This document shows, in pieces, positions 18,794 through 28,127 of a DNA stretch of 64,000 nucleotides. Position numbers and translations under genes: made by a program. The notes under the pieces were generated by a model. It had not been told where the DNA came from, searched no databases, and saw only the letters and a list, made by a program, of their open reading frames with translations. How positions within the stretch are numbered: the stretch's first letter is position 1; each line of letters opens with the position of its first letter. This stretch comes from Verrucomicrobiales bacterium (GTDB taxonomy: Bacteria > Verrucomicrobiota > Verrucomicrobiia > Limisphaerales > J093). The DNA lies in contig JABTUJ010000028.1 of assembly GCA_015075445.1 (NCBI GenBank), positions 62,001 through 126,000 on the forward strand. Direction: 5' to 3'.

Positions 18794-20878
18794 TCAGTCC
18801 CAAGTGAACCGCAGGGCGGCATAGCCGAACCGGCCGGCGCCGGGCAGACGTTCACCCACCGCCACGTCGCTGCCCGCCACCCGGTTGATCCCGCCCAGGT
18901 GGTCCGCGTAACGTTCGTCCAGCAGGTTCTCAACACCCGCCTCGAGGGCCAGGAACCGGTTGAAACGATAACCCGCCCGCAGACCCCAGACCGCGTAGCC
19001 GGGCGTCGTCGGTTCACCGTTGTAGGCCGCCACATTGTCCTGGGACGCCACGAGCAACAAATCGGTCCCCGCGTGGAAGCCGCCGTGCTCCCAATCCAGC
19101 GTCAACCGCCCCCGCAGCGGCGCGATCCGATAGAGGTTGTCGTCGTTGTCGCGGTTGATCCCGCGCACATAACTGAGCGTGCCGCCCAGCGTCAGCGCGG
19201 GCACGAATTCCCACGCCGCCCGCGCGTCCACCCCGTAGAGGTCCGCCCGGCCCAGGTTCGCGTACTGCAGCACCGGCCGGCCGGCTTCGTCCAGGCGATC
19301 CCTCGGCACCCCCTGGATGTAGTCGTCCACCAGCGAGTAAAACGGAGAGACCCGCACCAGCCAGCGCGGTCCCTGCCACGCGCCGCTCGCGCCGAATTGC
19401 CACGCGGTCTCCGGATCGATCCCCAGATCTCCGAGATACGTCCGTCCATCCGCCTGCCCCGCGCTCGCGCTCAGCGGCGTCCACAGATACCGCTCGATCA
19501 GGTTCGGCGCCCGGTTCTTCCGCGCCACCCCCACCTCGTAAGTGCTGGTGGCCGTCGCCTCAAACCGCAGGGTCGCCGTCGCGTCCAGACTCAAATCGCT
19601 GAACGCCCGCCGCTGCTGGTTGAAACGCTCGGCATCCGGGCGCGATGCCGGGAAGAAATCCTCGACCCGACCCGCCTCCGTCCACACCGCGTCGGCCCGG
19701 GCCCCGAGCAAGCCCCGCCAGCGACGGGCGAAGTCCACCTGCCATTCGCCGTAGCCGCCCAGCCGCTCGCGCCGCCCGTCGTTGATCGTGGTTTGTCGCA
19801 TGCCCGAGTCCGCGTTCTGCTGGTACGCCTCGAAGCGGTTGCCGTGGAAATCCAGTCCCACCCGGTAAACCTGGTCGCCACGCGGGAGTGCCGTGCCGAC
19901 GTTGAACCCGAGATCCGCGCTGGTCGCCGGGGAGAACATCCGCCGCGGACCTGCCGGACGCAGCGTGTAGTTGTCCATGCGATGGTCCGTCTCGTGGTAG
20001 AACAACCCGCTCTCAAGCGTGGCCACCGTCAGATACCCATCGAACTTCGCAGCCGCGTGCCAGCCGTCATCCTCGATCATGTCCATCGGCAGCGCCGGCG
20101 TGCCGGCGTCCCGCGTGCGGCTCAGCCCGCCCTCGGCCGTCACGACCCCACTTACGGTGTCGGCGGCCGCACGCCATTGGTGATGCATGATGTCATAACC
20201 GGTCGCCCGCACCCGCCCACCGGGAAAGCGGTAGTCGCCCGCGCGCTGGATCGAGCCGGCGTAATCGACGCTGTAATCCCGATTGGCCACCCCCGCGCGG
20301 GCCGTGCCGGACCAGCCGTCGTTCGAGGAATTCACCCCCGCGGTGAGTTCGCCGAACGGCCGGAACACGCGGTTGGTCCCGAATCGCGGCCCCGGCGATT
20401 CCACCACCACCGTGCCCGCAATGCTGTCGCCGCCCAACCGCACCGGCGTCACCCCCGGCAACACCAGCAGCGACGCGGCCTGCGACGGCGCCACGTAGTG
20501 CAGTGGAGGATCCATGTGGTTGGGACACGCCGGGGTCAACGTCATCCCATTCACCAGCACCTTGACCCGGTCGGCATGCAGACCCCGGACCTGCGGCATG
20601 CCCGTCTGCGTCCCGTTTCGGACCACTGCCACGCCCGGCGTGCCCTCGAGCAAACCCGCCGCGTCCAGCACCGGCGCCGCTTCCACGAACCCGGCCTCGA
20701 CCCGCTCACCCGCCAGCGACGCCTCCTCAAGCGCGGGCAGATTCGAACCCACCACCACCACTCGCGGCATGCGCTCGGGCGGGGGATCGCCCACCGCTCC
20801 GCCGGCCGCCTGCACCCGCGCCGTGCCAACGACGCCCGCCATCACCACCCAACCGCCCCAACACAAAATCGCTTTCAT
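18794..20878 (-). CDS. TonB-dependent copper receptor, OprC/NosA-like
   Basis: Outer-membrane beta-barrel importer energised by TonB, 694 residues. ATG 20878 has a strong GGAGGT 7 bases upstream and begins a signal peptide (MKAILCWGGWVVMAGVV). The plug domain (about residues 40-170) contains GVAVVRNGTQTG and VRGLHADRVKVLVNGM, followed by TPACPNHMDPPL. The CxxxM in that segment matches the Cu-binding loop of OprC, and DHRMDNYTLRP further on could supply the HxM half of the site. The barrel ends with ...AALRFTWD, a typical aromatic-containing last strand. NosA/OprC deliver copper, for example to nitrous-oxide reductase or oxidases. The small HPCPLC protein lies upstream on the same strand. Confidence 0.85.
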   Translation of the reverse strand: MKAILCWGGWVVMAGVVGTARVQAAGGAVGDPPPERMPRVVVVGSNLPALEEASLAGERVEAGFVEAAPVLDAAGLLEGTPGVAVVRNGTQTGMPQVRGLHADRVKVLVNGMTLTPACPNHMDPPLHYVAPSQAASLLVLPGVTPVRLGGDSIAGTVVVESPGPRFGTNRVFRPFGELTAGVNSSNDGWSGTARAGVANRDYSVDYAGSIQRAGDYRFPGGRVRATGYDIMHHQWRAAADTVSGVVTAEGGLSRTRDAGTPALPMDMIEDDGWHAAAKFDGYLTVATLESGLFYHETDHRMDNYTLRPAGPRRMFSPATSADLGFNVGTALPRGDQVYRVGLDFHGNRFEAYQQNADSGMRQTTINDGRRERLGGYGEWQVDFARRWRGLLGARADAVWTEAGRVEDFFPASRPDAERFNQQRRAFSDLSLDATATLRFEATATSTYEVGVARKNRAPNLIERYLWTPLSASAGQADGRTYLGDLGIDPETAWQFGASGAWQGPRWLVRVSPFYSLVDDYIQGVPRDRLDEAGRPVLQYANLGRADLYGVDARAAWEFVPALTLGGTLSYVRGINRDNDDNLYRIAPLRGRLTLDWEHGGFHAGTDLLLVASQDNVAAYNGEPTTPGYAVWGLRAGYRFNRFLALEAGVENLLDERYADHLGGINRVAGSDVAVGERLPGAGRFGYAALRFTWD

Positions 20879-20997
20879 CAACACACCTCCGCTTCCATCC
20901 ATTGCCGATACCACTTCCGTTTCGGAACCCGATCCATGACGGGGTGAAGCTGCCAGGCCCGACGTCCTCGAGTCAGCCTTCGCTCCGCCAACTGCGA

Positions 20998-21236
20998 CCT
21001 TCGACTTTCGAACTTCGGAACCCGCACTTCGAACTTCGGAACCCGTACTTCGAACTTCGGAACCCGTACTTCGAACTTCGGAACCCGCACTTCGAACTTC
21101 GGAACCCGTACTTCGAACTTCGAACCCGCCTGAACTGAACCTGGAACCCGCACTGAACTTACCCGCACTTGAACTTCGTACTTCGAACTTCCGAACCCGC
21201 ACTTCGAACTTCGGAATTCGTACTTCGAACTTCCCC
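20998..21236. repeat. tandem heptad/21-bp repeat upstream of copper receptor gene
   Basis: Tandem units of about 21 bases, consensus TTCGAACTTCGGAACCCG(C/T)AC, at least five in a row from 21009 with degenerate copies to 21236. Each unit is built on the self-complementary heptad TTCGAAC/TTCGGAA. The run occupies most of the gap between the HPCPLC gene (stop 21281) and the TonB receptor (start 20878). It stays open on the minus strand, but I treat it as non-coding. Confidence 0.85.
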
Positions 21237-21280
21237 CCCCCGTCTCTCGACTTGCCCGGGGCGGGGACCCGCGTTCCGGA

Positions 21281-21703
21281 TCAGGCGGGTTTGGGCGGAG
21301 GTTTCGGGGGAGGATGGGGAAGCGAGTGCCAGGTGGCGAAATCGAAGGCAGCCACGTCCCAAGCCGGGGGACACCAGCGCAGGGTTAATGCCGCCGTCGC
21401 GGGCAGTCCCAGCTCGAAGCGGTTCTCGAGACCGAGTTGAGGTCGTTGTTTCTCCTCCTGCTGGCGGCCCTGCTGTACGGCGTGACACAGCGGACAGGGA
21501 TGCTGGCCGTCGAAGGTCATCGCGATGGCCTCCGCCAGCGGCGCCTCCTGCGCGTACCGGACGATCATGCTGCCGAAGGCCACCGCTTGAAGCGCGACCC
21601 AATGGCTGCCGTTCGCGAGGAGCACGGCCAGCAACGCGACCAGCGTGCCGACCCGCCGCCAGCACGGGCTCCAATGCCCGGGTTCAATAGCGCTCGCGGT
21701 CAT
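21281..21703 (-). CDS. small HPCPLC-motif protein upstream of copper receptor
   Basis: 140-residue protein starting at ATG 21703 with GGAG 9 bases upstream. It has an N-terminal hydrophobic segment (VGTLVALLAVLLANGSHWVAL, about residues 18-38), then the motif GQHPCPLCHAV (about 66-76) with a CxxC plus flanking histidines, a charged stretch and a Pro/Lys-rich tail. The layout resembles DUF2946-type small proteins associated with copper genes; this is recognised by pattern, not by search. I infer a membrane-anchored metal-binding partner of the OprC/NosA-like receptor, which follows on the same strand after the repeat region. Confidence 0.65.
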   Translation of the reverse strand: MTASAIEPGHWSPCWRRVGTLVALLAVLLANGSHWVALQAVAFGSMIVRYAQEAPLAEAIAMTFDGQHPCPLCHAVQQGRQQEEKQRPQLGLENRFELGLPATAALTLRWCPPAWDVAAFDFATWHSLPHPPPKPPPKPA

Positions 21704-21872
21704 GGGGGGATACTCCGATGTTGCCGGGCAGAAGCAAGCCGGGTAACGCGTGCCCCGGTCCCCCTCCCCATGAACTGGAATGCAGAAGGCAGAATGGAGA
21801 ATGCAGAAGGGGCATCCAGCCTGGTCGGTTCATGGCCCCTGAGCAGATCCAAGAAAACCACGTCACTTCCCT

Positions 21873-22460
21873 CATCCCCTATGTTCGTAATCGGTGGAGA
21901 CCCCCCCTACCCCTGGATCCTCCGCAGATTTCGAACATCGGGAATTGGGATGAGGGGATCTCCGGCTTCCCGTAATCCCCTATGTTCGCAATCGGCGGAG
22001 ACCCCCCCTACCCCTGGATCCTCCGCAGATTCCGAACATCAGGAATTGAACCGAGGGAATCTCCGCCTCCCCCTAATCCCCTATGTTCGTAATCGGCGGA
22101 GAAACTCCCTGCCCCTGAATCCTCCGCAGATTTCGAAGATCGGGGATTGGGGGGGGAGGAGGGAATCTCCGGCTTCCCGTAATCCCCTATGTTCGCAATC
22201 GGCGGAGAAACTCCCTTCCCCTGGATCCCCCGCAGATTCCGAACATCAGGAATTGGGCGGAGGGGATCTCCGGCTTCCCCGAATCCCCTATGTTCGCAAT
22301 CGGCGGAGAAACCCCCGCCCGCTGAATCCTCCGCAGATTTCGAACATCGGGAATTGGGGGGGGGGATCAGCGGCTTTCCGTAATCCCCTATGTTCGCAAT
22401 CGGCGGAGATACCCCCTGCCCTCTGGATCCTCCGCCGATTACGAACATTGGGGATGGGGC
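21873..22460. repeat. six-copy tandem array of a ~101-bp palindromic unit
   Basis: Units start near 21873, 21974, 22075, 22181, 22282 and 22382 (period 100-106). Each contains ATGTTCGTAATCGGCGGAG followed about 25 bases later by its imperfect inverted copy CTCCGCAGATTTCGAACAT, then a linker TCTCCGGCTTCCCGTAATCC. Both arms and linker are repeated, so there are no unique spacers. Single copies of the palindrome lie at 55847-55920 and three more at 61886-62284. The array fills most of the 0.9-kb gap between the HPCPLC gene and the delta-60 gene. Confidence 0.92.
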
Positions 22461-22601
22461 TGAGGGAGGCGTGAACCCGGGGAGCGCAGGTGCTTGGCAT
22501 CCCTCCGGGATGGGCTCGGCCGCGGAGGTCCGTCTCTGGGGGTCTCGCTCGCGAACGGGCTCCCCATCTGGCCAGGCTCTTGCTACCATCGCACCTGAGC
22601 T

Positions 22602-25136
22602 GTGCGAGATCGAAGTGCGAAGCCCGGGTGGTGGTTGGGAGGGGTGGTTGCCCTGGCCACGGGTGTGTGGGTTGGCGCGGCCGGAGTCGGCGACGCGGAA
22701 TGGGCGTTGGACGAGATGTTCCGGCCGACAATCACGACCCGCCAAGGTGCCGTGTTGTTTGCTGTGGCGACGCAGCCCGATGGCAAGGTGTTGATTGCCG
22801 GCGACTTCGCGCTGGTGGGGGGCGTTCCGCGGGCCGGGGTGGCGCGCCTGGAAACCGATGGGACGGTGGATCTTGCTTTCAACGCAGGGCGGGGCGTCGA
22901 TGGCCTGGTGTACGCCCTGGCCGTTCAACCAGACGACGGCAAGGTGTTGATCGCCGGTCAATTCACGGCTGTCCACGGAGCGCCACGTGCCGGGTTGGCA
23001 CGGTTGCATCCGGACGGCAGCCTGGACCAGAAGTTCCGCCCCTTGCTCGAGGGGCCCACGGGGTCTTATGTCAGCGTGCTCTGGCTGCAGTCCGACGGAC
23101 GGATCCTGGTCGGGGGGAATTTCCGCAGCGTGGCCGATCAGTCGCGACCCGGGTTGGCGCGGCTCACGTCCGAGGGGTATCTGGATCGCGGTTTCGATCC
23201 GGGGGCGGGCCTCGAGGGCGGGGTGGCGCATGACCTGGCGCAGCAACCCGATGGCCGCATCCTGGTGGGCGGCAGCTTCACCCATGTCGGCGGCACGCCG
23301 AGGGCGGGGCTGGCGCGGCTGCACCCGGACGGTCGCCTTGATACGACCTTTGTGGCGGATCTTGGCGCGGGCGAGGCACCAGGCCAGGTTTATACGCTGG
23401 GGGTGGATCCGGACCGCGGGATTGTGGTGGCGGGCGTGTTCGACCGGGTGGGATCGGTGGCGAGCGGCGGGCTGATGCGGCTCACCTTCGAGGGCGAGCC
23501 CGATCCGGGTTTCGAGGCGGATGCCGGCGTGGCCGGAGGGCAAGCGACGCTCTACGATCTGCAGTTGCTGCCGGGGGGCGAGGTGCTGGTGACGGGGAGT
23601 TTTTGGTACGCCGGCGGTGCGGAGCGGATGGGGTTGGCACGACTGACAACCGCGGGGGTGACCGATGCCACGTTCGTGCCGGGACCGGGTCTGGGGACGG
23701 ACGAGAGCGCGTTCGGCAACATGCTGGCGCTGCAACCCGACGGTCAGGTCCTGGTGGCGGGTCAGTTCGAGGAAGCGGGTGGAAGCCCCCGCCATTGCCT
23801 GGCCCGTTTCAAAGACGATGGTCGCGTCGATCCCGGTTTCTCGGGTCCGGACATGCTGCTCGAGTTCGGGGGCGAGGTGCGGGCGATCGCGCCGCTCCCG
23901 GCGGGCGGGGTTCTCATCGGGGGCGATTTCGAGCGCGTGGATGGGGAATGGCGTCATGGGGTGGCGCGGTTGACCGATGAGGGGCGCGTGGATCGGGGCT
24001 TTGACGCGGCGTTGAACGCGGGGGCGGTGGTCCATGCCGTGGCCGTTCAACCGGACGGTCGCGTGCTCGTGGGAGGGTGGTTCGACCGCGTGGCGGAATT
24101 CGAGCGGCGGAACTTCGCGCGGTTGCTAGCCGACGGGCCCCTGGACGAGGGGTTCGGGGCGGCGGCGGCCGAGGCCTCGGTGGAGGCGATCGAGTTGCTC
24201 CCGGACGGTCGCATGCTGGTCGGGGGCGCCTTCCGTCAGTTCGGCGAGCTTCGCCGCTTCGGCCTGGTGCGGCTGAGTTCCGAGGGCGAGCCTGATCCGG
24301 GGTTTGAGCCGCGTTTCGAGATTGGTCTGGACCGGGCCATGGTGCTGGCGTTGGAGGTGCAACCGGATGGTCGCGTGGTGGTCGGCGGCTACTTTGACTC
24401 GGTGAACGGGCAGGCGCGCCGCTCGCTGGCCCGGGTGTTCGAGGATGGGAGTCTGGACCCTGACTTTGCGATCGGCCTTGACGTGGGGTCTGCGAAGCTG
24501 GCGTCGGCGCCCGTCGTGCAGGCCATCGGTCTGCGGGCCGACGGTCGTCTGTTCGCGGGCGGCGGCTTCCGGGCGCTCGACGGGCGCGTGCGGCTGAACC
24601 TGGCCCGGTTCTATGCTAACGGTTGTCTCGATGCGTCGTTCGATCCCGGCTCCGGTGGCGGGACGAGCCTGCCGGGCCGGGTCTTCGCCGTGGCCCTTTT
24701 GGGCGATGGTCGGGTCGCGGTGGCGGGACAAGCCACGGCCGCTGCTGCCGGCACCACTGGACAGCTCACCGTGTGGACTCCGCAAGGCGACCGCACCACC
24801 AGCGTGCCGTTCGAGGGGGCGGGGGGTGCCAAACCGCCCGTGACCGCGCTGGCGGTAACGGGAGACGGCACCCTGTTGGCGGGCGGGTCGTTCCGGTGGG
24901 TGAACGATCAGCCGCGTTGGGGTTTGGCGCGCTTTCATCTGCCGCCGGCAGGAGCTTTCCAGAACCGGCTCGCGATCACCGAGCGCCACGACGGGGTTCG
25001 CGTGCACTGGGACGGTCCCGGGCGACTGCTGGAAGCCGAGGCCTTGTCCGGTCCCTGGAACGAGGTCGAGGGAGCCTTCAGCCCGCTGGATCGACCGGCA
25101 GTTCTCGGCGCCCGCTTCTATCGGCTGGTCGAGTAA
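22602..25136 (+). CDS. secreted delta-60 repeat protein
   Basis: 844-residue exported protein starting at GTG 22602 with a signal peptide (WWLGGVVALATGVWVGAAG). It is built of 14 consecutive delta-60 repeats of about 50-56 residues, each with the pattern V-x-A-x-x-x-QPDGR-V-L-V-G-G-x-F-x-x-V followed by R-x-x-LARL-x-x-DG-x-x-D-x-x-F (about residues 48-790). Repeats 13-14 are the most divergent. A final beta segment (HDGVRVHWDGPGRLLEAEAL) and the ending FYRLVE match the tail seen on other secreted proteins here. It probably forms a beta-propeller-like surface. Function unknown. The stop is 21 bases from the convergent dehydratase stop. Confidence 0.88.
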   Translation: MRDRSAKPGWWLGGVVALATGVWVGAAGVGDAEWALDEMFRPTITTRQGAVLFAVATQPDGKVLIAGDFALVGGVPRAGVARLETDGTVDLAFNAGRGVDGLVYALAVQPDDGKVLIAGQFTAVHGAPRAGLARLHPDGSLDQKFRPLLEGPTGSYVSVLWLQSDGRILVGGNFRSVADQSRPGLARLTSEGYLDRGFDPGAGLEGGVAHDLAQQPDGRILVGGSFTHVGGTPRAGLARLHPDGRLDTTFVADLGAGEAPGQVYTLGVDPDRGIVVAGVFDRVGSVASGGLMRLTFEGEPDPGFEADAGVAGGQATLYDLQLLPGGEVLVTGSFWYAGGAERMGLARLTTAGVTDATFVPGPGLGTDESAFGNMLALQPDGQVLVAGQFEEAGGSPRHCLARFKDDGRVDPGFSGPDMLLEFGGEVRAIAPLPAGGVLIGGDFERVDGEWRHGVARLTDEGRVDRGFDAALNAGAVVHAVAVQPDGRVLVGGWFDRVAEFERRNFARLLADGPLDEGFGAAAAEASVEAIELLPDGRMLVGGAFRQFGELRRFGLVRLSSEGEPDPGFEPRFEIGLDRAMVLALEVQPDGRVVVGGYFDSVNGQARRSLARVFEDGSLDPDFAIGLDVGSAKLASAPVVQAIGLRADGRLFAGGGFRALDGRVRLNLARFYANGCLDASFDPGSGGGTSLPGRVFAVALLGDGRVAVAGQATAAAAGTTGQLTVWTPQGDRTTSVPFEGAGGAKPPVTALAVTGDGTLLAGGSFRWVNDQPRWGLARFHLPPAGAFQNRLAITERHDGVRVHWDGPGRLLEAEALSGPWNEVEGAFSPLDRPAVLGARFYRLVE

Positions 25137-25157
25137 CGGGATGCACCGGGCGAGCCT

Positions 25158-27113
25158 TCACACGGCGCGGCCGCGTGCCAGGGTGGCGGCGATCGCATCG
25201 GCATCGTAGACACAGCCCCCCCACGTTCCGCCGCCGGCCTGCTGCAATACGGCCCAGAGGCGAGTGTCTTCGGGCAGGGCCGGATGCGGCGACAGCCCCG
25301 GGTGGGACGGGCGCCGCGCCAGAATCTCGGCCCCCTCCTCCGGTTTGAAGACGCGATCCGTCTCACCGATGAAGTCGACTTGCCCCTCGAGGCGGCGTGG
25401 GTCCACCACCACCCGGATGAGGTCGCCGTCCCGCACCCTGCCCAGCGGACCACCCGCCAGCGCTTCCGGCCCCACATGCCCAAGACACGCCCCGGTCGAA
25501 ACGCCGGAGAACCGGCCGTCCGTGATCAGGGTGACGTGCTTGCCGAAGTCCAGGTGTTTGAGGGCAATCGTGATCTGGGCGGTTTCCTCCATGCCCGTGC
25601 CGAGCGGGCCGATGCCCATGAGCACGAGGATGTCCCCGGCGCGAATCTCGCCCGCCTTCAAGGCCCGCATCGCTGCGGCTTCCGCGGTGAACACCTTCGC
25701 CCGGCCTTCGTGACGGAACACGCCATCGGCCCCCACGACGGTCGGGTCCAGCGCGGTGCTCTTAATCACCGAACCTTCCGGCGCCAGGTTGCCGCGCGGG
25801 AAGGTCACGGTACTCGTGAGGCCGCGGGCCCGGGCCCGGTCGGGCGGCAGGATGACATCGTCCGGATCGACGCCATCGAGCTCGCGCAGGAGCTGGCGAA
25901 AGCGCGTGCGTCGTTCGCTGGTTTCCCAGGCGTCGAGCACCTCGCCCCAGGTGACGCCGGCGACCGTGAGGGCGCCGAGTTCGAGCAAGCCCAGCCGGCG
26001 GAGGTGCAGCATGACCTCGGGGACCCCGCCCGCGAGGAACACCCGAACCGTCGGATGTCCCACCGGACCGTTCGGCAGCACGTCGACCAGCCGGGGGACG
26101 GCCCGGTTGATCTGGATCCAGTCCTCCACCGCGGGACGCGGGAGGTGGGCGGCATGCGCGGTGGCCGGGATGTGGAGGAGAAGGTTGGTTGAACCGCCGA
26201 ACGCCGCATGCACCACCATCGCGTTCCGCACGCTGGCCGGGGTGAGCAGGTCCCGACCCTTCAGGCCCCGAGTCTCGAGTTGCCGGAGCGCGCGCGCCGA
26301 GCGGATGGCCAGCTGAGTCCACACGGGCTGACCCGACGGCGCCAGCGCGCTGTGGGGCAAGGCCATTCCGAGCGCTTCGGCGACCACCTGGGACGTCGCG
26401 GCGGTGCCTAGAAACTGGCAGCCACCACCCGGGGAACCGCACGCGCGGCAGCCCAGTTCCGCCGCCTCGTCCAACGTGAGTTCCCCCAAGGCAAACCGGG
26501 CCCCGATGGTCTGGACCTTGCCCGCATCCTCACCGCGTTCCGGTGGAAGGGTGACCCCACCGGGGACGATGACGGTCGGCAGGTCGCGCATGGCGGCCAG
26601 GGCCATCATCATGGCGGGCAATCCCTTGTCACACGTGGCCACGCCGAGCACCCCGGCGCGCGTGGGCAGGGAACGGATCAGGCGGCGGAAGACGATGGCG
26701 GCATCGTTGCGGTAGGGCAGGCTGTCGAACATGCCGGTGGTGCCCTGGGTCCGGCCATCGCAGGGATCCGAGACGAACCCCGCGAAGGGGATCGCGCCGA
26801 GCTGCTTGAGCTCGCGGGCCGCGGCTTCGACCAGCGCGCTGATCTCCCAATGGCCGGTGTGGTAGCCGAGCGCCACGGGCCGGCCGTCGGGTTCCCGCCA
26901 ACCGCCTTGGGTGGACAGGACGAGGAACTGCAGGCGCCCGAGTTCAGCGGGGTTCCAGCCCATCCCCGCGTTTTGCGTCCAGCCGAAGAGGTCCCCGCTG
27001 GGCCGGTTGAGCAGGAGATCGGCCGTCAGCGGCAAGGCACCGGCCGGGCCAGAACCCTTGGTGCGCACCGAGTAGGTCTCGGGGCTGACCGGGTCGAACA
27101 GAGCGGCGTTCAT
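25158..27113 (-). CDS. YjhG/YagF-type sugar-acid dehydratase (IlvD/Edd family)
   Basis: Iron-sulphur dehydratase that converts an aldonic acid (D-xylonate in E. coli YjhG/YagF) to the 2-keto-3-deoxy acid. The 651-residue length and continuous similarity to YjhG are clear: LPLTADLLLNRPSGDLFG near residue 27, SDPCDGRTQGTTGMFDSLPY (near 115-134), VATCDKGLPAMMMALAA (near 158), and CRACGSPGGGCQFLGTAATS (near 222) supply the cluster cysteines. FGGSTNLLLHIPA and TLITDGRFSGVSTGACLGHV are also intact. No sugar dehydrogenase, aldolase or transporter is adjacent, so the substrate is inferred only from the subfamily. A REP-like palindrome sits in its upstream region. Confidence 0.9.
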   Translation of the reverse strand: MNAALFDPVSPETYSVRTKGSGPAGALPLTADLLLNRPSGDLFGWTQNAGMGWNPAELGRLQFLVLSTQGGWREPDGRPVALGYHTGHWEISALVEAAARELKQLGAIPFAGFVSDPCDGRTQGTTGMFDSLPYRNDAAIVFRRLIRSLPTRAGVLGVATCDKGLPAMMMALAAMRDLPTVIVPGGVTLPPERGEDAGKVQTIGARFALGELTLDEAAELGCRACGSPGGGCQFLGTAATSQVVAEALGMALPHSALAPSGQPVWTQLAIRSARALRQLETRGLKGRDLLTPASVRNAMVVHAAFGGSTNLLLHIPATAHAAHLPRPAVEDWIQINRAVPRLVDVLPNGPVGHPTVRVFLAGGVPEVMLHLRRLGLLELGALTVAGVTWGEVLDAWETSERRTRFRQLLRELDGVDPDDVILPPDRARARGLTSTVTFPRGNLAPEGSVIKSTALDPTVVGADGVFRHEGRAKVFTAEAAAMRALKAGEIRAGDILVLMGIGPLGTGMEETAQITIALKHLDFGKHVTLITDGRFSGVSTGACLGHVGPEALAGGPLGRVRDGDLIRVVVDPRRLEGQVDFIGETDRVFKPEEGAEILARRPSHPGLSPHPALPEDTRLWAVLQQAGGGTWGGCVYDADAIAATLARGRAV

Positions 27114-27199
27114 ACGCCCGACAGGGTGTCGCCGCCCGTCCGAGAAAACACGACGAAAAGCTGGCGCCCGCTGCGCGGGCGAGGGCGGAGTTGGCCGGA

Positions 27200-27274
27200 C
27201 CGTAGGCGCCGACGTGAGGAGGCGTTGGGAGCCGTGGGCAACGACCCGTCGCCTCCTTACGTCGGCGCCTACGT
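27200..27274. repeat. REP-like palindrome, second inverted pair
   Basis: Arms 27200-27224 and 27250-27273 are inverted copies of the CGTAGGCGCCGACGTGAGG family with one mismatch, separated by 25 bases, the same geometry as 8813-8887. It lies between the dehydratase start and the stop of the PEP-CTERM gene. Confidence 0.85.
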
Positions 27275-27296
27275 CCGCGGAACGGTAGTTTCCGAA

Positions 27297-28127
27297 TCAG
27301 GAACGGGCCGCGCGGCGACGACGCCAGAGGTGACTACCCACGGCCAGTCCGGCCAGCAATCCCGCGCTGGCCAGCGTGGACGGTTCCGGGATGGCCGAGA
27401 AGGCGAGCCCGACGATGTTCTCGGACTGACTGTAGGGGCCCACCAGCGCCGTGAGGCCGTTGGCCGTGTCGATGGTGTACAGGGAGAAGGTGCCGGAGTC
27501 GGCCAGGAACATCGTGTTGTCCTCCGGTCGCGACGCGATGTCGAACGAGAAGGACAGGGGCAGCGGCGCGATCAAGGCCCCGTTCCCGGTCGCCGTGCTG
27601 ATGCTGATGAACTCATTGCTCTCGTCGGACACGCCGAAGAGCTGGCCCGCCTGGTCGAAGGCCAGCGCATAGACGTTATGGAATCCGATCCGCCCGATGA
27701 ACGTGCTGTTGCCCGTGGCGGGATCAATCTCGTACAGCGCATCGAAGGGCGCCCCGAAACCCAGCGAGGTGTTGCCGTAGAGCCTGCCGCCGACCGGATC
27801 AAAGGCCAGCGAGACCATGTTATCCGGGCTGTTCAGCACGGCCCCCGGGGTGCCCGCGCCGGTGGCCGGGTTGAACTCGTACAGCCGGTTTTCCGAGATG
27901 CGAATGCCCCAGATCCGCTGGGATCCAGGCCGCGTGTCACTTGTCAGATCGCCGATGCCATCGCGTCCGGACGGGCCGATGGAGCTGAGGGAGCCCGAGG
28001 TTTGATCGAGCTCATAGAGGTCGGTCAAGCCAGCGAACCGGACGCCGAAGAGGACCGAGGCGGAGGTGTTGAGCGTCCCGCCGACGAGGAGGGTGACGAG
28101 GCTGGGAATGAGCAGAGTTCGTTTCAT
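27297..28127 (-). CDS. PEP-CTERM exported propeller-like protein
   Basis: 276-residue secreted protein with a signal peptide (MKRTLLIPSLVTLLVGGTL). The body has repeated short beta motifs resembling NHL/DUF4394-type propellers (LYELDQTSGSLSSIG, LYEFNPATGAG, LYEIDPATGNSTFIG, LYTIDTANGLTALVG; spacing about 50-60 residues). The C-terminus is a textbook PEP-CTERM signal: IPEPSTLASAGLLAGLAVG then an Arg cluster. It would be exported and processed by an exosortase-type enzyme encoded elsewhere. No good Shine-Dalgarno precedes the ATG. Function unknown. Confidence 0.85.
   Translation of the reverse strand: MKRTLLIPSLVTLLVGGTLNTSASVLFGVRFAGLTDLYELDQTSGSLSSIGPSGRDGIGDLTSDTRPGSQRIWGIRISENRLYEFNPATGAGTPGAVLNSPDNMVSLAFDPVGGRLYGNTSLGFGAPFDALYEIDPATGNSTFIGRIGFHNVYALAFDQAGQLFGVSDESNEFISISTATGNGALIAPLPLSFSFDIASRPEDNTMFLADSGTFSLYTIDTANGLTALVGPYSQSENIVGLAFSAIPEPSTLASAGLLAGLAVGSHLWRRRRAARS

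Noticed and set aside
21873..22460. CRISPR array
   Set aside because: The period is ~101 bp and both the palindromic part and the ~24-base linker are repeated almost unchanged. There are no unique spacers and no cas genes nearby.
22008..24050. 680-codon minus-strand open frame across the repeat array and delta-60 gene
   Set aside because: Its start lies in the delta-60 coding sequence and its end in the palindromic array. There is no domain, and its Arg/His/Pro-rich content is typical of antisense frames.
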